Source: Flavihumibacter fluvii (GTDB taxonomy: Bacteria; Bacteroidota; Bacteroidia; Chitinophagales; Chitinophagaceae). Taken from it: DNA of 64,000 nt. The stretch covers positions 2,690,001 to 2,754,000 of the forward strand of contig NZ_CP092333.1 in the NCBI RefSeq assembly GCF_018595675.2, read 5' to 3'. Positions 45,107 to 53,838 of this stretch are shown in pieces; position 1 is the first letter of the stretch; each line of letters starts with the position of its first letter. Below the pieces are notes generated by a model. The model did not search any database, had not been told where the DNA came from, and worked only from the letters and a program-made list of their open reading frames with translations. Both the position numbers and the translations under genes were made by a program.

Positions 45107-46750
45107 TTACCTGGATCCCGGTGATGGGGAAGGTGCGGTTTTCTTGGCCGGCTTGTTCAAAATATCTTTAATACGCGCTGCATCGGGGTTGGATGGATCT
45201 ACTTCCAGTACCTTTTCACAATATTTAACAGCGGTAGCTTTATCTTTTTTGATGTCATTATAGTATTGTACGAGGTAGAAATACGCCGATACAGCCTGGC
45301 CTTTGTATTTTACCGGATCGAGCGACCTGGCCATTTCTGCCAGTTTCTCGTAATGCGGAACAGCCAACCCCTGGGTCATAGCAGTATCCATAGCCTGGTT
45401 GCTCCGGGCGCGCCACAGGTAACCGAATATTTCATTAGGGTATTTTTCAGCATAGGCGGTAAAGATGGAATCAGCAGTAGTATACTGCCCAGCCTGGTAA
45501 TTAGAAAATCCCCAGTTATACAGGTCCACATTATTCGGTGATTTCTTGAGCGCATAAGCCTGGCCGAGATATTTCGCTTCAGCAGACCGGTTACCTGATT
45601 TCTTAGCAAGGGCTGCAGCGTTTGCGATCAGCTCAACGCGACTGTCAAGGGCGGTATCCAACGCAATGGCCTGATCATAACTGGCCAGGGCTGCAGTTTC
45701 GTTTCCGGGGAATTTCGCCAGGGTCTGGGCCCTGAATTCATAATCCTTGGGTACAAAGCCATCCGGTTTCTGTTTGGCAAAATACTCGTCAATATATTTC
45801 CTTGCGTTGATAGAATCTTTTTTCTCATCATAGCTGTAGGCAATCAGCTTGTAATACCGGGGATCTACAGCAGCGCCTTCTTTAGTGATGAAGCCATTTG
45901 CGGTGCTGATCGCCTCATCATAACGGCGGGAGGCAAATAATATAGCCGTTTTTTCATATTCGTTTGCTGGCGTGGCGTCTGCAACAGCCAGGTACTTATC
46001 ATAATAATCCTTCGCTTTATTGATATCGCGGTTAAAATAGTAGTAATACAATTCAAAATAGGAAGGGGCATAATTCGGGTCCAGCTTAACGGCATCTTCA
46101 AAAGCAGGGAGGAATACGTCCGGATTCTTCTGGGTCAGGTAAATTTTACCAATCCTGTGTTTGGCAGCAGCATTTGTCGGGTCGATCACCAAGGCTTTCT
46201 GGTAGGATTGTACGGCATTTCCACCCTGCACCAGTTTGCGGTAAGCATCGCCAATGACCAGCCATGTTTCTGCACTGTTAAACCCTTTCTGTGTAGTGAG
46301 GGGGGTCAGTTTGTCAATCACATACTGGGCATCACCATAACGGCTTTCAGCGACAGCATGACCAATTGCATTTGCAACATTTATGTCCTTGGATTTAGTA
46401 AGGCTCAGCGCTGTCTCGAAACGCTGGCGGGCTTCTTCTTTTTTCCCATCCATCAACTCCAGCTGGCCCATACCTACCAGCAAAGCCGGCGCATTGCCAT
46501 TTGTTGCCAGGGCTTTCTGGTACACATTCCTGGCCCCGATAGAATCGCCCATTTCAATTAAGGTTTGTCCTAACCAGTATGTGGCGGCAATATCATTCGG
46601 ATTTGCGGCTAAAGTCTTTTCAAGAGACTCTTTGGCACTCTTGTAGCGTTCATAATAGTAAAACTTCTTACCCTGCTCCACACTCTGCGCGAACAGGGAA
46701 TTGCCACAAATTACGGCACCTAAAACCAGGCTGTAGAGGTATTTCTTCAT
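45107..46750 (-). CDS. Exported tetratricopeptide-repeat protein
   Basis: 547 residues with a signal peptide (LYSLVLGAVICGNSLFAQ). About ten TPR units in tandem, for example AAKESLEKTLAANPNDIAAT, AVQSYQKALVIDPTNAAAKH and AVKYCEKVLEVDPSNPDAAR near the C-terminus, where a Pro/Ser tail follows. A periplasmic scaffold. It is the last gene of a set tonB / small membrane protein / PstS-like / TPR, recognised elsewhere in the phylum next to exbB-exbD genes. Function of the set is unknown. Confidence 0.88.
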   Translation of the reverse strand: MKKYLYSLVLGAVICGNSLFAQSVEQGKKFYYYERYKSAKESLEKTLAANPNDIAATYWLGQTLIEMGDSIGARNVYQKALATNGNAPALLVGMGQLELMDGKKEEARQRFETALSLTKSKDINVANAIGHAVAESRYGDAQYVIDKLTPLTTQKGFNSAETWLVIGDAYRKLVQGGNAVQSYQKALVIDPTNAAAKHRIGKIYLTQKNPDVFLPAFEDAVKLDPNYAPSYFELYYYYFNRDINKAKDYYDKYLAVADATPANEYEKTAILFASRRYDEAISTANGFITKEGAAVDPRYYKLIAYSYDEKKDSINARKYIDEYFAKQKPDGFVPKDYEFRAQTLAKFPGNETAALASYDQAIALDTALDSRVELIANAAALAKKSGNRSAEAKYLGQAYALKKSPNNVDLYNWGFSNYQAGQYTTADSIFTAYAEKYPNEIFGYLWRARSNQAMDTAMTQGLAVPHYEKLAEMARSLDPVKYKGQAVSAYFYLVQYYNDIKKDKATAVKYCEKVLEVDPSNPDAARIKDILNKPAKKTAPSPSPGSR

Positions 46751-46800
46751 TGTCGTTTGCTGTTTTAGTCGAATTATAAATGTATTAAAAACTGGACGTA

Positions 46801-47721
46801 TTATTCATTGATTCCTGCACTTCTTATTTCAAACTGCATCCGGGCAGGCCATAAATAAGCCCGCCGGAAGATCAACTGGCCTCTTTCATAGATGAGAAAA
46901 TTCGCAAATCCGCTTCCCAATCCTTCATAATTTTCTTTTAAAATGTAATGCAATCCACGTACCAAAGGATATTGTAAGGTAGCAATATTGGCCTGTGAAG
47001 GTTTAACAAAATCGGTCCCGACGCAATTCTTGCAGTGCAGCGAGGCAATGGTCACCTGCCTTTGGTACCGCACATGTGCCGAATCTTCGGGATTGCCAAT
47101 CCAGCTTACCCCTACAAATCCAACTGCATCAGGATTGGCGGCCACGTAATCAATCACACCCTGGCTGGAAGTTGCCGCTGTAACTGTTTTCCCCAGGGGT
47201 TGTCCCTGCAAAATGGAATCCAGCGCATAACGGACTGTACTTGTAGCTGTGAGACCATCTAATACAGGCCTAAGTTTAAGTGTACTGGTGCCATTTAGCA
47301 GCGATTTAACATCAGCAATCTCCAGTACGGAATCCTTTGACTGCTTATTAACGATCACGGTAACCGCGTCATAAGCGATCCTTCCCTGAACCGGGATGAA
47401 GGAAAGGGTGTCTTTCAGCCTTTGTTCCTCAGAAGGCTGCAGCTGGCGCGTGATGATCACCATCCTGATGCTGTCTACCAGCATGTCTTTCAGGCAGTCT
47501 GCCTCAGGTTTATAATGGGCTACTATATGTGCATCCGGAAAAGAAGATTCAAAAACCTTGATCTGCGAATCAATAACCGGTTTGAAGGATTCATCCACGC
47601 TGATATGAATGGTACCCCGGTCGAGTTTATCGGTATGGTATACGACCGGTCCGTTATTACAGTGGCTGAATAACATCATCGTTGCGGCGGCAATCGTCAG
47701 TCTGTTCTTACGTTTAAGCAT
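46801..47721 (-). CDS. PstS-like substrate-binding lipoprotein
   Basis: 306 residues from the ATG at 47721 (MLKRKNRLTIAAATMMLF, Cys near residue 21 in a loose lipobox). It belongs to the PstS-like phosphate-binding fold: GTIHISVDESFKPVIDSQIKVFE at the N-terminus, RIAYDAVTVIVNKQS, and the late NIATLQYPLVRGLHYILKEN. No Pst permease or ATPase is near, and the gene is tied to tonB and a TPR gene instead. It therefore probably has a sensing or structural role different from classic phosphate uptake. This last point is inference. Confidence 0.8.
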   Translation of the reverse strand: MLKRKNRLTIAAATMMLFSHCNNGPVVYHTDKLDRGTIHISVDESFKPVIDSQIKVFESSFPDAHIVAHYKPEADCLKDMLVDSIRMVIITRQLQPSEEQRLKDTLSFIPVQGRIAYDAVTVIVNKQSKDSVLEIADVKSLLNGTSTLKLRPVLDGLTATSTVRYALDSILQGQPLGKTVTAATSSQGVIDYVAANPDAVGFVGVSWIGNPEDSAHVRYQRQVTIASLHCKNCVGTDFVKPSQANIATLQYPLVRGLHYILKENYEGLGSGFANFLIYERGQLIFRRAYLWPARMQFEIRSAGINE

Positions 47722-47738
47722 AAACGCTCTAATGAGTC

Positions 47739-47975
47739 TCATTCAGAATAATAGTTCTTTTGGTATCCGCGGTAGATTCTCCAGCCACCATAAATAATAC
47801 AGAGAAAGGCAAAGAAATACTTGAAAATAGGTTCCAAATCAAAATTGAATCCAAGTTTCTCAGAGAAAAGAAAGAAAAAACCAAAGAGCAGGATGATTCC
47901 GCCCATCCCATAGTCCAGGATGGATCTCATCTGACTGTACTGCTTCTTTCTGTTATCGGGCGATTCTTGGGCCAT
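47739..47975 (-). CDS. Small two-helix membrane protein
   Basis: 78 residues. A polar N-terminus (MAQESPDNRKKQYSQMRSI) is followed by two hydrophobic helices (IILLFGFFFLFSEKL; YFFAFLCIIYGGWRIYRG) and a short basic tail. It lies between the TonB gene (41 bases upstream) and the PstS-like gene (17 bases downstream). Short size and constant position suggest an accessory of the TonB-PstS set. No named family recognised. Confidence 0.7.
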   Translation of the reverse strand: MAQESPDNRKKQYSQMRSILDYGMGGIILLFGFFFLFSEKLGFNFDLEPIFKYFFAFLCIIYGGWRIYRGYQKNYYSE

Positions 47976-48016
47976 TTTTTGTTGGTTTGATCCGGGTTGG
48001 GCAAGTTAGGAAAAAT

Positions 48017-48841
48017 CTATTGTTCAGGCATTTCAAAAATTATGGGAATACTAAACCAAACAGCCACTGTTTTACCCATATGCTGACCGGCTGTCCACCG
48101 GGGCATTTTATGGATGACCCGCAATACCTCATTATCATAGGGTTCCCCACCCTGCTGCACCAATTCTACCCGGTCAATGTCACCGGTTTTGTCCACCACA
48201 AACCGTACGACCACCTTTATTCTTTGTCCGGGTTGCTGCTCTTCCTGGGGCCTGAGTTGCCTGGATAACCATTTTTGCAAGGCTGCATCACCACCCGGGA
48301 ACTGTGGCATTACGGATGCCGTTAACAATATTTCAGGGGCTTCTTCCATTGGCGGTGGAATGGGGGCAGCCTTTACCGGGCCATGGTCGATAATCGCCGG
48401 ACCGGTGTTTATCCCAATATCCGGATCTCCCGAAGTAGTGGTTGTACCGATCCGGGCATCATAAAGGTCATTTTGCTCAGGTAGTTCGGAATGCGCCACA
48501 TCAGGATCGATGACAAATTGGGTATTATCGACCGTTTTAATCCGTGGTTTATGGGCTTGTGGCGGTGGTGGCGGTGGCGGTGGGGTTGCTAAATCTGGCG
48601 GTGGTGATAAATGAAAGGTATCGGAAACGGTAAAAACGGGCAGGCTGTTGGCGTTCCCTTTATTATTATGATTGCTGAGGGTATAGAGCCAAAGTCCGGC
48701 CGATAGCAGCACCATTCCGCCAATACCAGCCATCAGGTGGTCGTTATATTGCCTCCTGAGTGCGTAAGCGCCGTAATCCTTGTTACGGTGCTCGAAGAGA
48801 ATATCCAGCAGGTCACTGCGCAAAATAAGTTCTGGCTTCAT
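48017..48841 (-). CDS. Second TonB energy transducer
   Basis: 274 residues. The N-terminus LRSDLLDILFEHRNKDYGAYALRRQYN is strikingly like that of the tonB at 23512-24342. One membrane helix (about 38-57), a Pro-rich linker with eight prolines in a row, and the C-terminal TonB domain (MPQFPGGDAALQKWLSRQL ... VVVRFVVDKTGDIDRVELV) follow. It heads the tonB / small membrane protein / PstS-like / TPR set and lacks its own exbB/exbD, so it may borrow the motor of the first operon. Confidence 0.92.
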   Translation of the reverse strand: MKPELILRSDLLDILFEHRNKDYGAYALRRQYNDHLMAGIGGMVLLSAGLWLYTLSNHNNKGNANSLPVFTVSDTFHLSPPPDLATPPPPPPPPQAHKPRIKTVDNTQFVIDPDVAHSELPEQNDLYDARIGTTTTSGDPDIGINTGPAIIDHGPVKAAPIPPPMEEAPEILLTASVMPQFPGGDAALQKWLSRQLRPQEEQQPGQRIKVVVRFVVDKTGDIDRVELVQQGGEPYDNEVLRVIHKMPRWTAGQHMGKTVAVWFSIPIIFEMPEQ

Positions 48842-48938
48842 AAAATTGAAGTTGGGTGACTAAATGGGATGGTTAAACGCAGCGCTGTGTTCCACAATAA
48901 GATGCAGGCAACAAAGGAATCCATACAACAAACTATCC

Positions 48939-48946
48939 TATTTTTG
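48939..48946 (+). promoter_or_regulatory. -7 promoter element of the LMW-PTP/hisS unit
   Basis: TATTTTTG, a full match to TAnnTTTG, ends only 5 bases before the ATG at 48952, so the transcript is expected to be leaderless or nearly so. Confidence 0.6.
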
Positions 48947-48951
48947 CCGCC

Positions 48952-49428
48952 ATGAGAATTTTGATGGTATGCCTGGGTAATATCTGCAGAAGCCCACTGG
49001 CGGAAGGAATAATGCAGCAGAAAGTAGCGGAAGCCGGACTGCACTGGCAGATCGATAGTGCGGGTACCAATGGATTCCATGATGGGGAAGCACCACACCA
49101 GCTGTCACAGAAAGTGGCCCGGTTGAACGGTATCGATATTTCCAGGCAAAAAGCGAGGAAATTCGTTGCAGCAGATTTTGACCGGTTCGATATCATTTAC
49201 GCCATGGCACCAGACGTTCTGGACGAGATGAAAAGTATTGCCCGAAACCAATATGACTCGAGCAAAGCCATGTTGCTGCTCGATATACTTTACCCCGGAC
49301 AGCAACGTGAAGTGCCAGATCCCTGGTATGGCCCCGAACCAGGTTACCATGAAGTATTCCGGCTGATCGACGAAGCCTGTGATGCCATCATTCAACAATC
49401 ACCATTTAGAACTGCAAGCCATGTCTAA
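48952..49428 (+). CDS. Low-molecular-weight protein-tyrosine phosphatase
   Basis: 158 residues. P-loop CLGNICRS (C7, R13; CX5R) at the very N-terminus, and the general-acid loop VPDPWYG near residue 125. It dephosphorylates protein tyrosine and related substrates; the bacterial members often act on exopolysaccharide kinases. It overlaps the start of hisS by 8 bases (ATGTCTAA), so translation is coupled. Confidence 0.93.
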   Translation: MRILMVCLGNICRSPLAEGIMQQKVAEAGLHWQIDSAGTNGFHDGEAPHQLSQKVARLNGIDISRQKARKFVAADFDRFDIIYAMAPDVLDEMKSIARNQYDSSKAMLLLDILYPGQQREVPDPWYGPEPGYHEVFRLIDEACDAIIQQSPFRTASHV

Positions 49429-50797
49429 ACCCTCACTGCCAGCCGGCACCCGAGATTTCAGTGCTGATGTCGTAAGAAAACGGCACTATATATTCAATAC
49501 CATCAAACAGGTCTTTGAAGTTTATGGCTTCCAGCCACTGGAAACGCCGGCGATGGAAAACCTGAGTACCCTGATGGGTAAATATGGTGAGGAAGGCGAT
49601 AAACTGATCTTCAAGGTCCTGAATAATGGATTGTCTGATCCGAAGAATATAGAAAAAGCCCGTTCCTCTTTTGAACAGGTGTTGCAGGGCAGGAATGACC
49701 CGAACTTTACTGAACGTGCCCTGCGTTATGACCTCACCATTCCGTTTGCCAGGTATGTGGCCATGAACTTCGGGCAACTGACCCTGCCGTTCAAACGCTA
49801 CCAGGTACAACCGGTATGGCGTGCCGACCGGCCGCAGAAAGGACGGTACCGGGAATTCTACCAATGTGATGCAGATGTGGTGGGGAGCAGGTCGCTTTTA
49901 AATGAGGTAGAACTGACTGCCATTTACAGAACTGTATTTCAGCGATTAGGCATCCCTGTTGAAATCAGGATCAATAGCCGGAAAATTTTGGCAGCCCTCG
50001 CTGAACGTTGTGGTGGTGCAGAAAAAATTACCGACATCACTATCGCGATTGATAAGCTGGACAAGATCGGGTTGGAAAAAGTGAAAGAAGAACTGGTGAG
50101 CCGCGGACTATCCCCTGACCAGCTAATGACCATAGAAAAATACCTGTCCATCACCGGTAGTAATGTTGAAAAAATTTCTGCAGTACGAGACCTGCTGGGT
50201 GATATTCCACTTGCCAGCCAGGGTATTCATGAGTTGGAATACCTGCTGTCCTACCCTACCAATCCCGGAAAAACAGCAGCGGATATCCTGTGTGATTTCA
50301 CCCTGGCCCGTGGCCTGAATTATTACACAGGGATTATTTTTGAGATAAAGGCCATCGGGGTCCAGATGGGCAGTATCGGCGGTGGCGGGAGGTATGATGA
50401 CCTGACCGGATTATTTGGCGTACCCAATGTTCCGGGGGTGGGCATCAGTTTTGGCGTAGACCGAATCTATGATGTGATGGAAGAACTGGACCTGTTCCCG
50501 GCAGCCGTGCAAAGCGGCACAAAAGTATTATTCTTCAATTTGGGGGATGCTGAGAGCCGCGTTGCCTATGCTTTGCTGCAACAACTGAGGGAAGCAGGAA
50601 TTGCTGCTGAAATTTACCATGAACAGGCAAAGTTTGACAAGCAGTTTAAATATGCAGAGAAGAAAAACATCCCTTTTATTGTGATACTGGGCAGCGAGGA
50701 ATTAATTTCCAATACCTGCAAAGTGAAGAATCTTCAATCAGGGGAACAACAGGTGATTGCACAACAGGAATTGAGGGATTATACTTTCAGTATATAA
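49421..50797 (+). CDS. hisS: Histidyl-tRNA synthetase
   Basis: 458 residues from the ATG at 49421 (MSKPSLPAGTRDF, the normal class IIa start). Motif 1: PLETPAMENLSTLMGKYGE. Motif 2 and the histidine-site segment: LRYDLTIPFARYVAMN, QVQPVWRADRPQKGRYREFYQCD. HisA motifs: ARGLNYYTGIIFE and GGGGRYDDLTGLFG. A C-terminal anticodon-binding domain follows. Charges tRNA-His. Co-transcribed with the overlapping LMW-PTP gene. Confidence 0.96.
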   Translation: MSKPSLPAGTRDFSADVVRKRHYIFNTIKQVFEVYGFQPLETPAMENLSTLMGKYGEEGDKLIFKVLNNGLSDPKNIEKARSSFEQVLQGRNDPNFTERALRYDLTIPFARYVAMNFGQLTLPFKRYQVQPVWRADRPQKGRYREFYQCDADVVGSRSLLNEVELTAIYRTVFQRLGIPVEIRINSRKILAALAERCGGAEKITDITIAIDKLDKIGLEKVKEELVSRGLSPDQLMTIEKYLSITGSNVEKISAVRDLLGDIPLASQGIHELEYLLSYPTNPGKTAADILCDFTLARGLNYYTGIIFEIKAIGVQMGSIGGGGRYDDLTGLFGVPNVPGVGISFGVDRIYDVMEELDLFPAAVQSGTKVLFFNLGDAESRVAYALLQQLREAGIAAEIYHEQAKFDKQFKYAEKKNIPFIVILGSEELISNTCKVKNLQSGEQQVIAQQELRDYTFSI

Positions 50798-50827
50798 CAA
50801 ACTCCGGCGAACCGGGGCCTGCAAACC

Positions 50828-51229
50828 TTATCGTTTCAGTACAGCATACAGGTGCTGATCTGTATAATACATCGACCAGGTCCAGCCTGTGGCGCCCTCT
50901 TCTTTTGTGCCATCCAGGATATACCCCATGGCTTCTATGTGAATAGCGTTGACCTGTTTGGTAGAATCATGCCGTTTGAAATCAGCCGTGCCGTTAAAAT
51001 TGGTGATGGTGAACCTATCGGTAGTGATGTATTCCAGTGGAGATGAACCTGCTTCTGAACTCATGGTCAGTGCTTTAAGGCTATCCCCTGCAATTTCTAC
51101 TGATGGGATAACACTTCCATCAACAAACCTATACTTACCCAGGTATGTTTTGAAAGTGGTGTCCTGTTGTGCCTGAGCAAAAACGGTTCCGCATAAAATA
51201 AAGATGACGATCAGAAATCCATTTTTCAT
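50828..51229 (-). CDS. Secreted small protein of unknown function
   Basis: 133 residues with a signal peptide (GFLIVIFILCGTVFAQA). The mature part alternates short strands (YLGKYRFVDGSVIPSVEIAGDSLKAL, LEYITTDRFTITNFNGTADF) in the style of DUF3471-like small beta domains often attached to beta-lactamase-type proteins, but here free-standing. Convergent with hisS. No named family is certain. Confidence 0.65.
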   Translation of the reverse strand: MKNGFLIVIFILCGTVFAQAQQDTTFKTYLGKYRFVDGSVIPSVEIAGDSLKALTMSSEAGSSPLEYITTDRFTITNFNGTADFKRHDSTKQVNAIHIEAMGYILDGTKEEGATGWTWSMYYTDQHLYAVLKR

Positions 51230-51469
51230 ATATGCAATTTTTTATGAAAATAAGGAATGATGGACAAAAAACATGCCCTGGTGGACAATACGCACGGAAT
51301 GAATCGCCTTATCATAAAATTCCCGGTCTTTCGGTGAAACGTAATCATACCTGGTCATAAATCCGTCATGAACCTGCCGGTACCATTTTATACCCTAGAA
51401 AATACACCACATTACAGTCTACCGCAATCCAATAAGGTTAGGCGCTCCATTCATGATAAGTTCTGCCTG

Positions 51470-52669
51470 TTAAGGTTTGTACAGTTCATAGATGATCGCA
51501 GCGCCTTGTCCGACCCCTACACACATTGTAGCCAATCCGTACCTCGAGCCCCTTCTTTTCATCTCGTGGATAAGGGTAGCAGAGATCCTGGCGCCACTGC
51601 AACCCAGCGGATGGCCCAGGGCGATGGCACCACCATTAACATTTATTATAGCTGGTTCAATTTTCAGTTCCCGCATACAGGCAATGGCCTGCGCAGCAAA
51701 GGCCTCATTCAGTTCAACCAGTCCGATTTCATTTTCGGTTATCCCGGCCCGTAACAAGGCTTTCCTAGTGGCAGGAACAGGGCCAATTCCCATAACTGAA
51801 GGATCTACCCCGGCAACAGCCATCGATACTACCCTGGCCATTGGCTGCAAACCATATTTATGCACGGCCGCCTCGCTGGCCAGCAAAACCGCTGCTGCGC
51901 CATCATTGATACCGCTTGAATTTCCTGCGGTAACCGATCCGTCCGCAGCAAAAGCAGGTTTCAGGGCAGACAGCTTTTCGAGGGAGGTAGATCTCGGATG
52001 TTCGTCGGCGCTCACAATAGAAGGTGACAAGGTGGTATAGGATTCAACCGGAATGATTTCATTTTGAAACTTACCCAGAGCTTTAGCCTGAGCATATTTT
52101 TCCTGGCTGGCCAGCGCAAACCTATCCTGGTCTTCGCGGCTGACCTGCCATTGCCTGGCCACATTTTCAGCGGTTTCCCCCATAGAGAAGGGGTAGTACA
52201 TTTCAGCCAGTTTTTTATTGGTAAAGCGCCAGCCGATCGTAGAATCAAACACTTCAGTTTTTCGGCTCCAGGGACCCTCTGATTTCGCCATTACAAAAGG
52301 AGCCCGGGTCATGCTTTCCACCCCGCCGGCAATATAGAGGTCGCCATCGCCGCAGGCAATTGCCCGGGCGGCATCCATAATAGCCTGTAATCCAGAAGCA
52401 CAGAGCCGGTTTACCGTATTTCCACCCACAGAAACCGGTAACCCGGCCAGTAAGGCAGCCATCCTGGCCACGTCACGGTTGTCTTCCCCGCTTTGGTTAG
52501 CAGCGCCGGCAATCACATCCTCAATAGCATGGATATCAATGGTAGGGTTTCTTTGGACCAGTGCTTTAATGACAAGAGCAAGCAGGTCATCGGGTCGGAT
52601 ACTGCTCAATGCGCCACCATACCGGCCAATAGGCGTGCGGACCGCATCAACAATGAAGACATTTTTCAT
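51470..52669 (-). CDS. 3-oxoadipyl-CoA / acetyl-CoA thiolase (PcaF-like)
   Basis: 399 residues from the ATG at 52669 (MKNVFIVDAVRTPIGRYGG). Thiolase signatures: the nucleophile C90 in NRLCASGLQA, the NVNGGAIALGHPLGCSGAR block with catalytic His, and CVGVGQGAA with the second catalytic Cys. The segments YGGALSSIRPDDLLA, NQSGEDNRDVARMA and STIGWRF are those of PcaF/PaaJ 3-oxoadipyl-CoA thiolases more than of biosynthetic acetyl-CoA acetyltransferases. No further pca or paa genes are adjacent, so the pathway is open. Divergent from rlmN across a 7-bp repeat tract. Confidence 0.85.
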   Translation of the reverse strand: MKNVFIVDAVRTPIGRYGGALSSIRPDDLLALVIKALVQRNPTIDIHAIEDVIAGAANQSGEDNRDVARMAALLAGLPVSVGGNTVNRLCASGLQAIMDAARAIACGDGDLYIAGGVESMTRAPFVMAKSEGPWSRKTEVFDSTIGWRFTNKKLAEMYYPFSMGETAENVARQWQVSREDQDRFALASQEKYAQAKALGKFQNEIIPVESYTTLSPSIVSADEHPRSTSLEKLSALKPAFAADGSVTAGNSSGINDGAAAVLLASEAAVHKYGLQPMARVVSMAVAGVDPSVMGIGPVPATRKALLRAGITENEIGLVELNEAFAAQAIACMRELKIEPAIINVNGGAIALGHPLGCSGARISATLIHEMKRRGSRYGLATMCVGVGQGAAIIYELYKP

Positions 52670-52699
52670 GCAGCAAATATAAGGTTGCTGAATGCTCTG

Positions 52700-52734
52700 C
52701 GTTCGCCGTTTACCGCTCACCGTTTACCTTTTAC
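52700..52734. repeat. Heptad tract (CGTTTAC / CGCTCAC units)
   Basis: Units CGTTCGC, CGTTTAC, CGCTCAC, CGTTTAC and CTTTTAC run directly into the rlmN -7 element, so the tract occupies the -33 region of that promoter. Confidence 0.7.
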
Positions 52735-52735
52735 G

Positions 52736-52743
52736 TATCTTTG
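52736..52743 (+). promoter_or_regulatory. -7 promoter element of rlmN
   Basis: TATCTTTG, a full match to TAnnTTTG, ends 4 bases before the ATG at 52748, so a leaderless mRNA is expected. Confidence 0.65.
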
Positions 52744-52747
52744 CCCG

Positions 52748-53800
52748 ATGTTAAAGCTGGAGAGAAAGAATATCAGGCAGTTATCGAAGGATGAACTGGA
52801 AACCTATTTCGAAGAGATGGGGGAGAAGAAATTCCGCGCCAAACAGGTATATGAGTGGCTTTGGGCCAGGCAGGCGCAGCGTTTTGAGGATATGACGAAC
52901 CTCAGTAAAGAGCTGCGTGGCAGGCTGGCTGAACATTTTACTTTGCCGGCCCTGACTTCAGACCTTACCCAGCATAGTGCCGACGGAACGCTCAAAAGCA
53001 GGTTCCGCACGGTTGACGGCCACCTGGTGGAAGGCGTTCTTATCCCCACCGACGAACGAAAGACTGCCTGTGTATCTTCCCAGATCGGTTGCTCCCTGAG
53101 TTGCAAATTCTGTGCAACCGGGTATATGGACCGGAAAAGGAACCTGGAATTCGATGAAATCTACGATGAAGTGGTGCTGATCAACCAGCAAAGTGAAAAA
53201 GTATATGGTAAAAAGCTTACCAATATTGTCTTTATGGGCATGGGTGAGCCGCTGCTCAACTATAAAAACGTCCTGAAAGCGATTGAAATGATCAGTTCGC
53301 CGGAGGGATTGGGTATGAGTCCACGGCGAATCACTGTTTCAACAGCAGGTGTGGCAAAAATGATCCGGCAGCTGGGGGATGATAAGGTGCGGTTTAAACT
53401 TGCCCTGTCATTGCATGCGGCCAACGATGCCAAACGCCATGAGATCATGCCGATCAATGACAGTAATGATATCAAAAGCCTGATAGAAGCCCTGAATTAT
53501 TTTTACCAGCAAACAGGGAATGAAATCACTTTTGAATACATCCTCTTTAAAGACTTTAACGATTCCTTACAGGATGCTGCGGAACTGGTACGGATTTACC
53601 GCCAGGTACCGGCTGATCTTATTAATATTATCGAATACAATCCCATTGACCTGGCCAGTTTCGAAAAGCCCGAGGAAGATAAAGTGATGCAATTCATGCA
53701 GTACCTCGAGAAGCACCGGGTGAATGTGCGCTTACGGAGAAGCCGTGGAAAAGACATCGATGCGGCCTGCGGTCAACTTGCGAATAAAGACGGTCATTAA
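52748..53800 (+). CDS. rlmN: 23S rRNA (adenine-2503-C2)-methyltransferase
   Basis: 350 residues from the ATG at 52748; the longer frame upstream lies over the thiolase gene. Radical-SAM motif C115-SLS-C119-KF-C122 (GCSLSCKFCATG). The family N-terminus is FRAKQVYEWLWARQAQRFEDM. The methyl-carrying Cys is near the C-terminus in DIDAACGQL. It methylates A2503 of 23S rRNA and A37 of some tRNAs. Confidence 0.96.
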   Translation: MLKLERKNIRQLSKDELETYFEEMGEKKFRAKQVYEWLWARQAQRFEDMTNLSKELRGRLAEHFTLPALTSDLTQHSADGTLKSRFRTVDGHLVEGVLIPTDERKTACVSSQIGCSLSCKFCATGYMDRKRNLEFDEIYDEVVLINQQSEKVYGKKLTNIVFMGMGEPLLNYKNVLKAIEMISSPEGLGMSPRRITVSTAGVAKMIRQLGDDKVRFKLALSLHAANDAKRHEIMPINDSNDIKSLIEALNYFYQQTGNEITFEYILFKDFNDSLQDAAELVRIYRQVPADLINIIEYNPIDLASFEKPEEDKVMQFMQYLEKHRVNVRLRRSRGKDIDAACGQLANKDGH

Positions 53801-53838
53801 ACCTTTGTCCACATAGCTGGTCCTAAAAAGAAAAAGCT

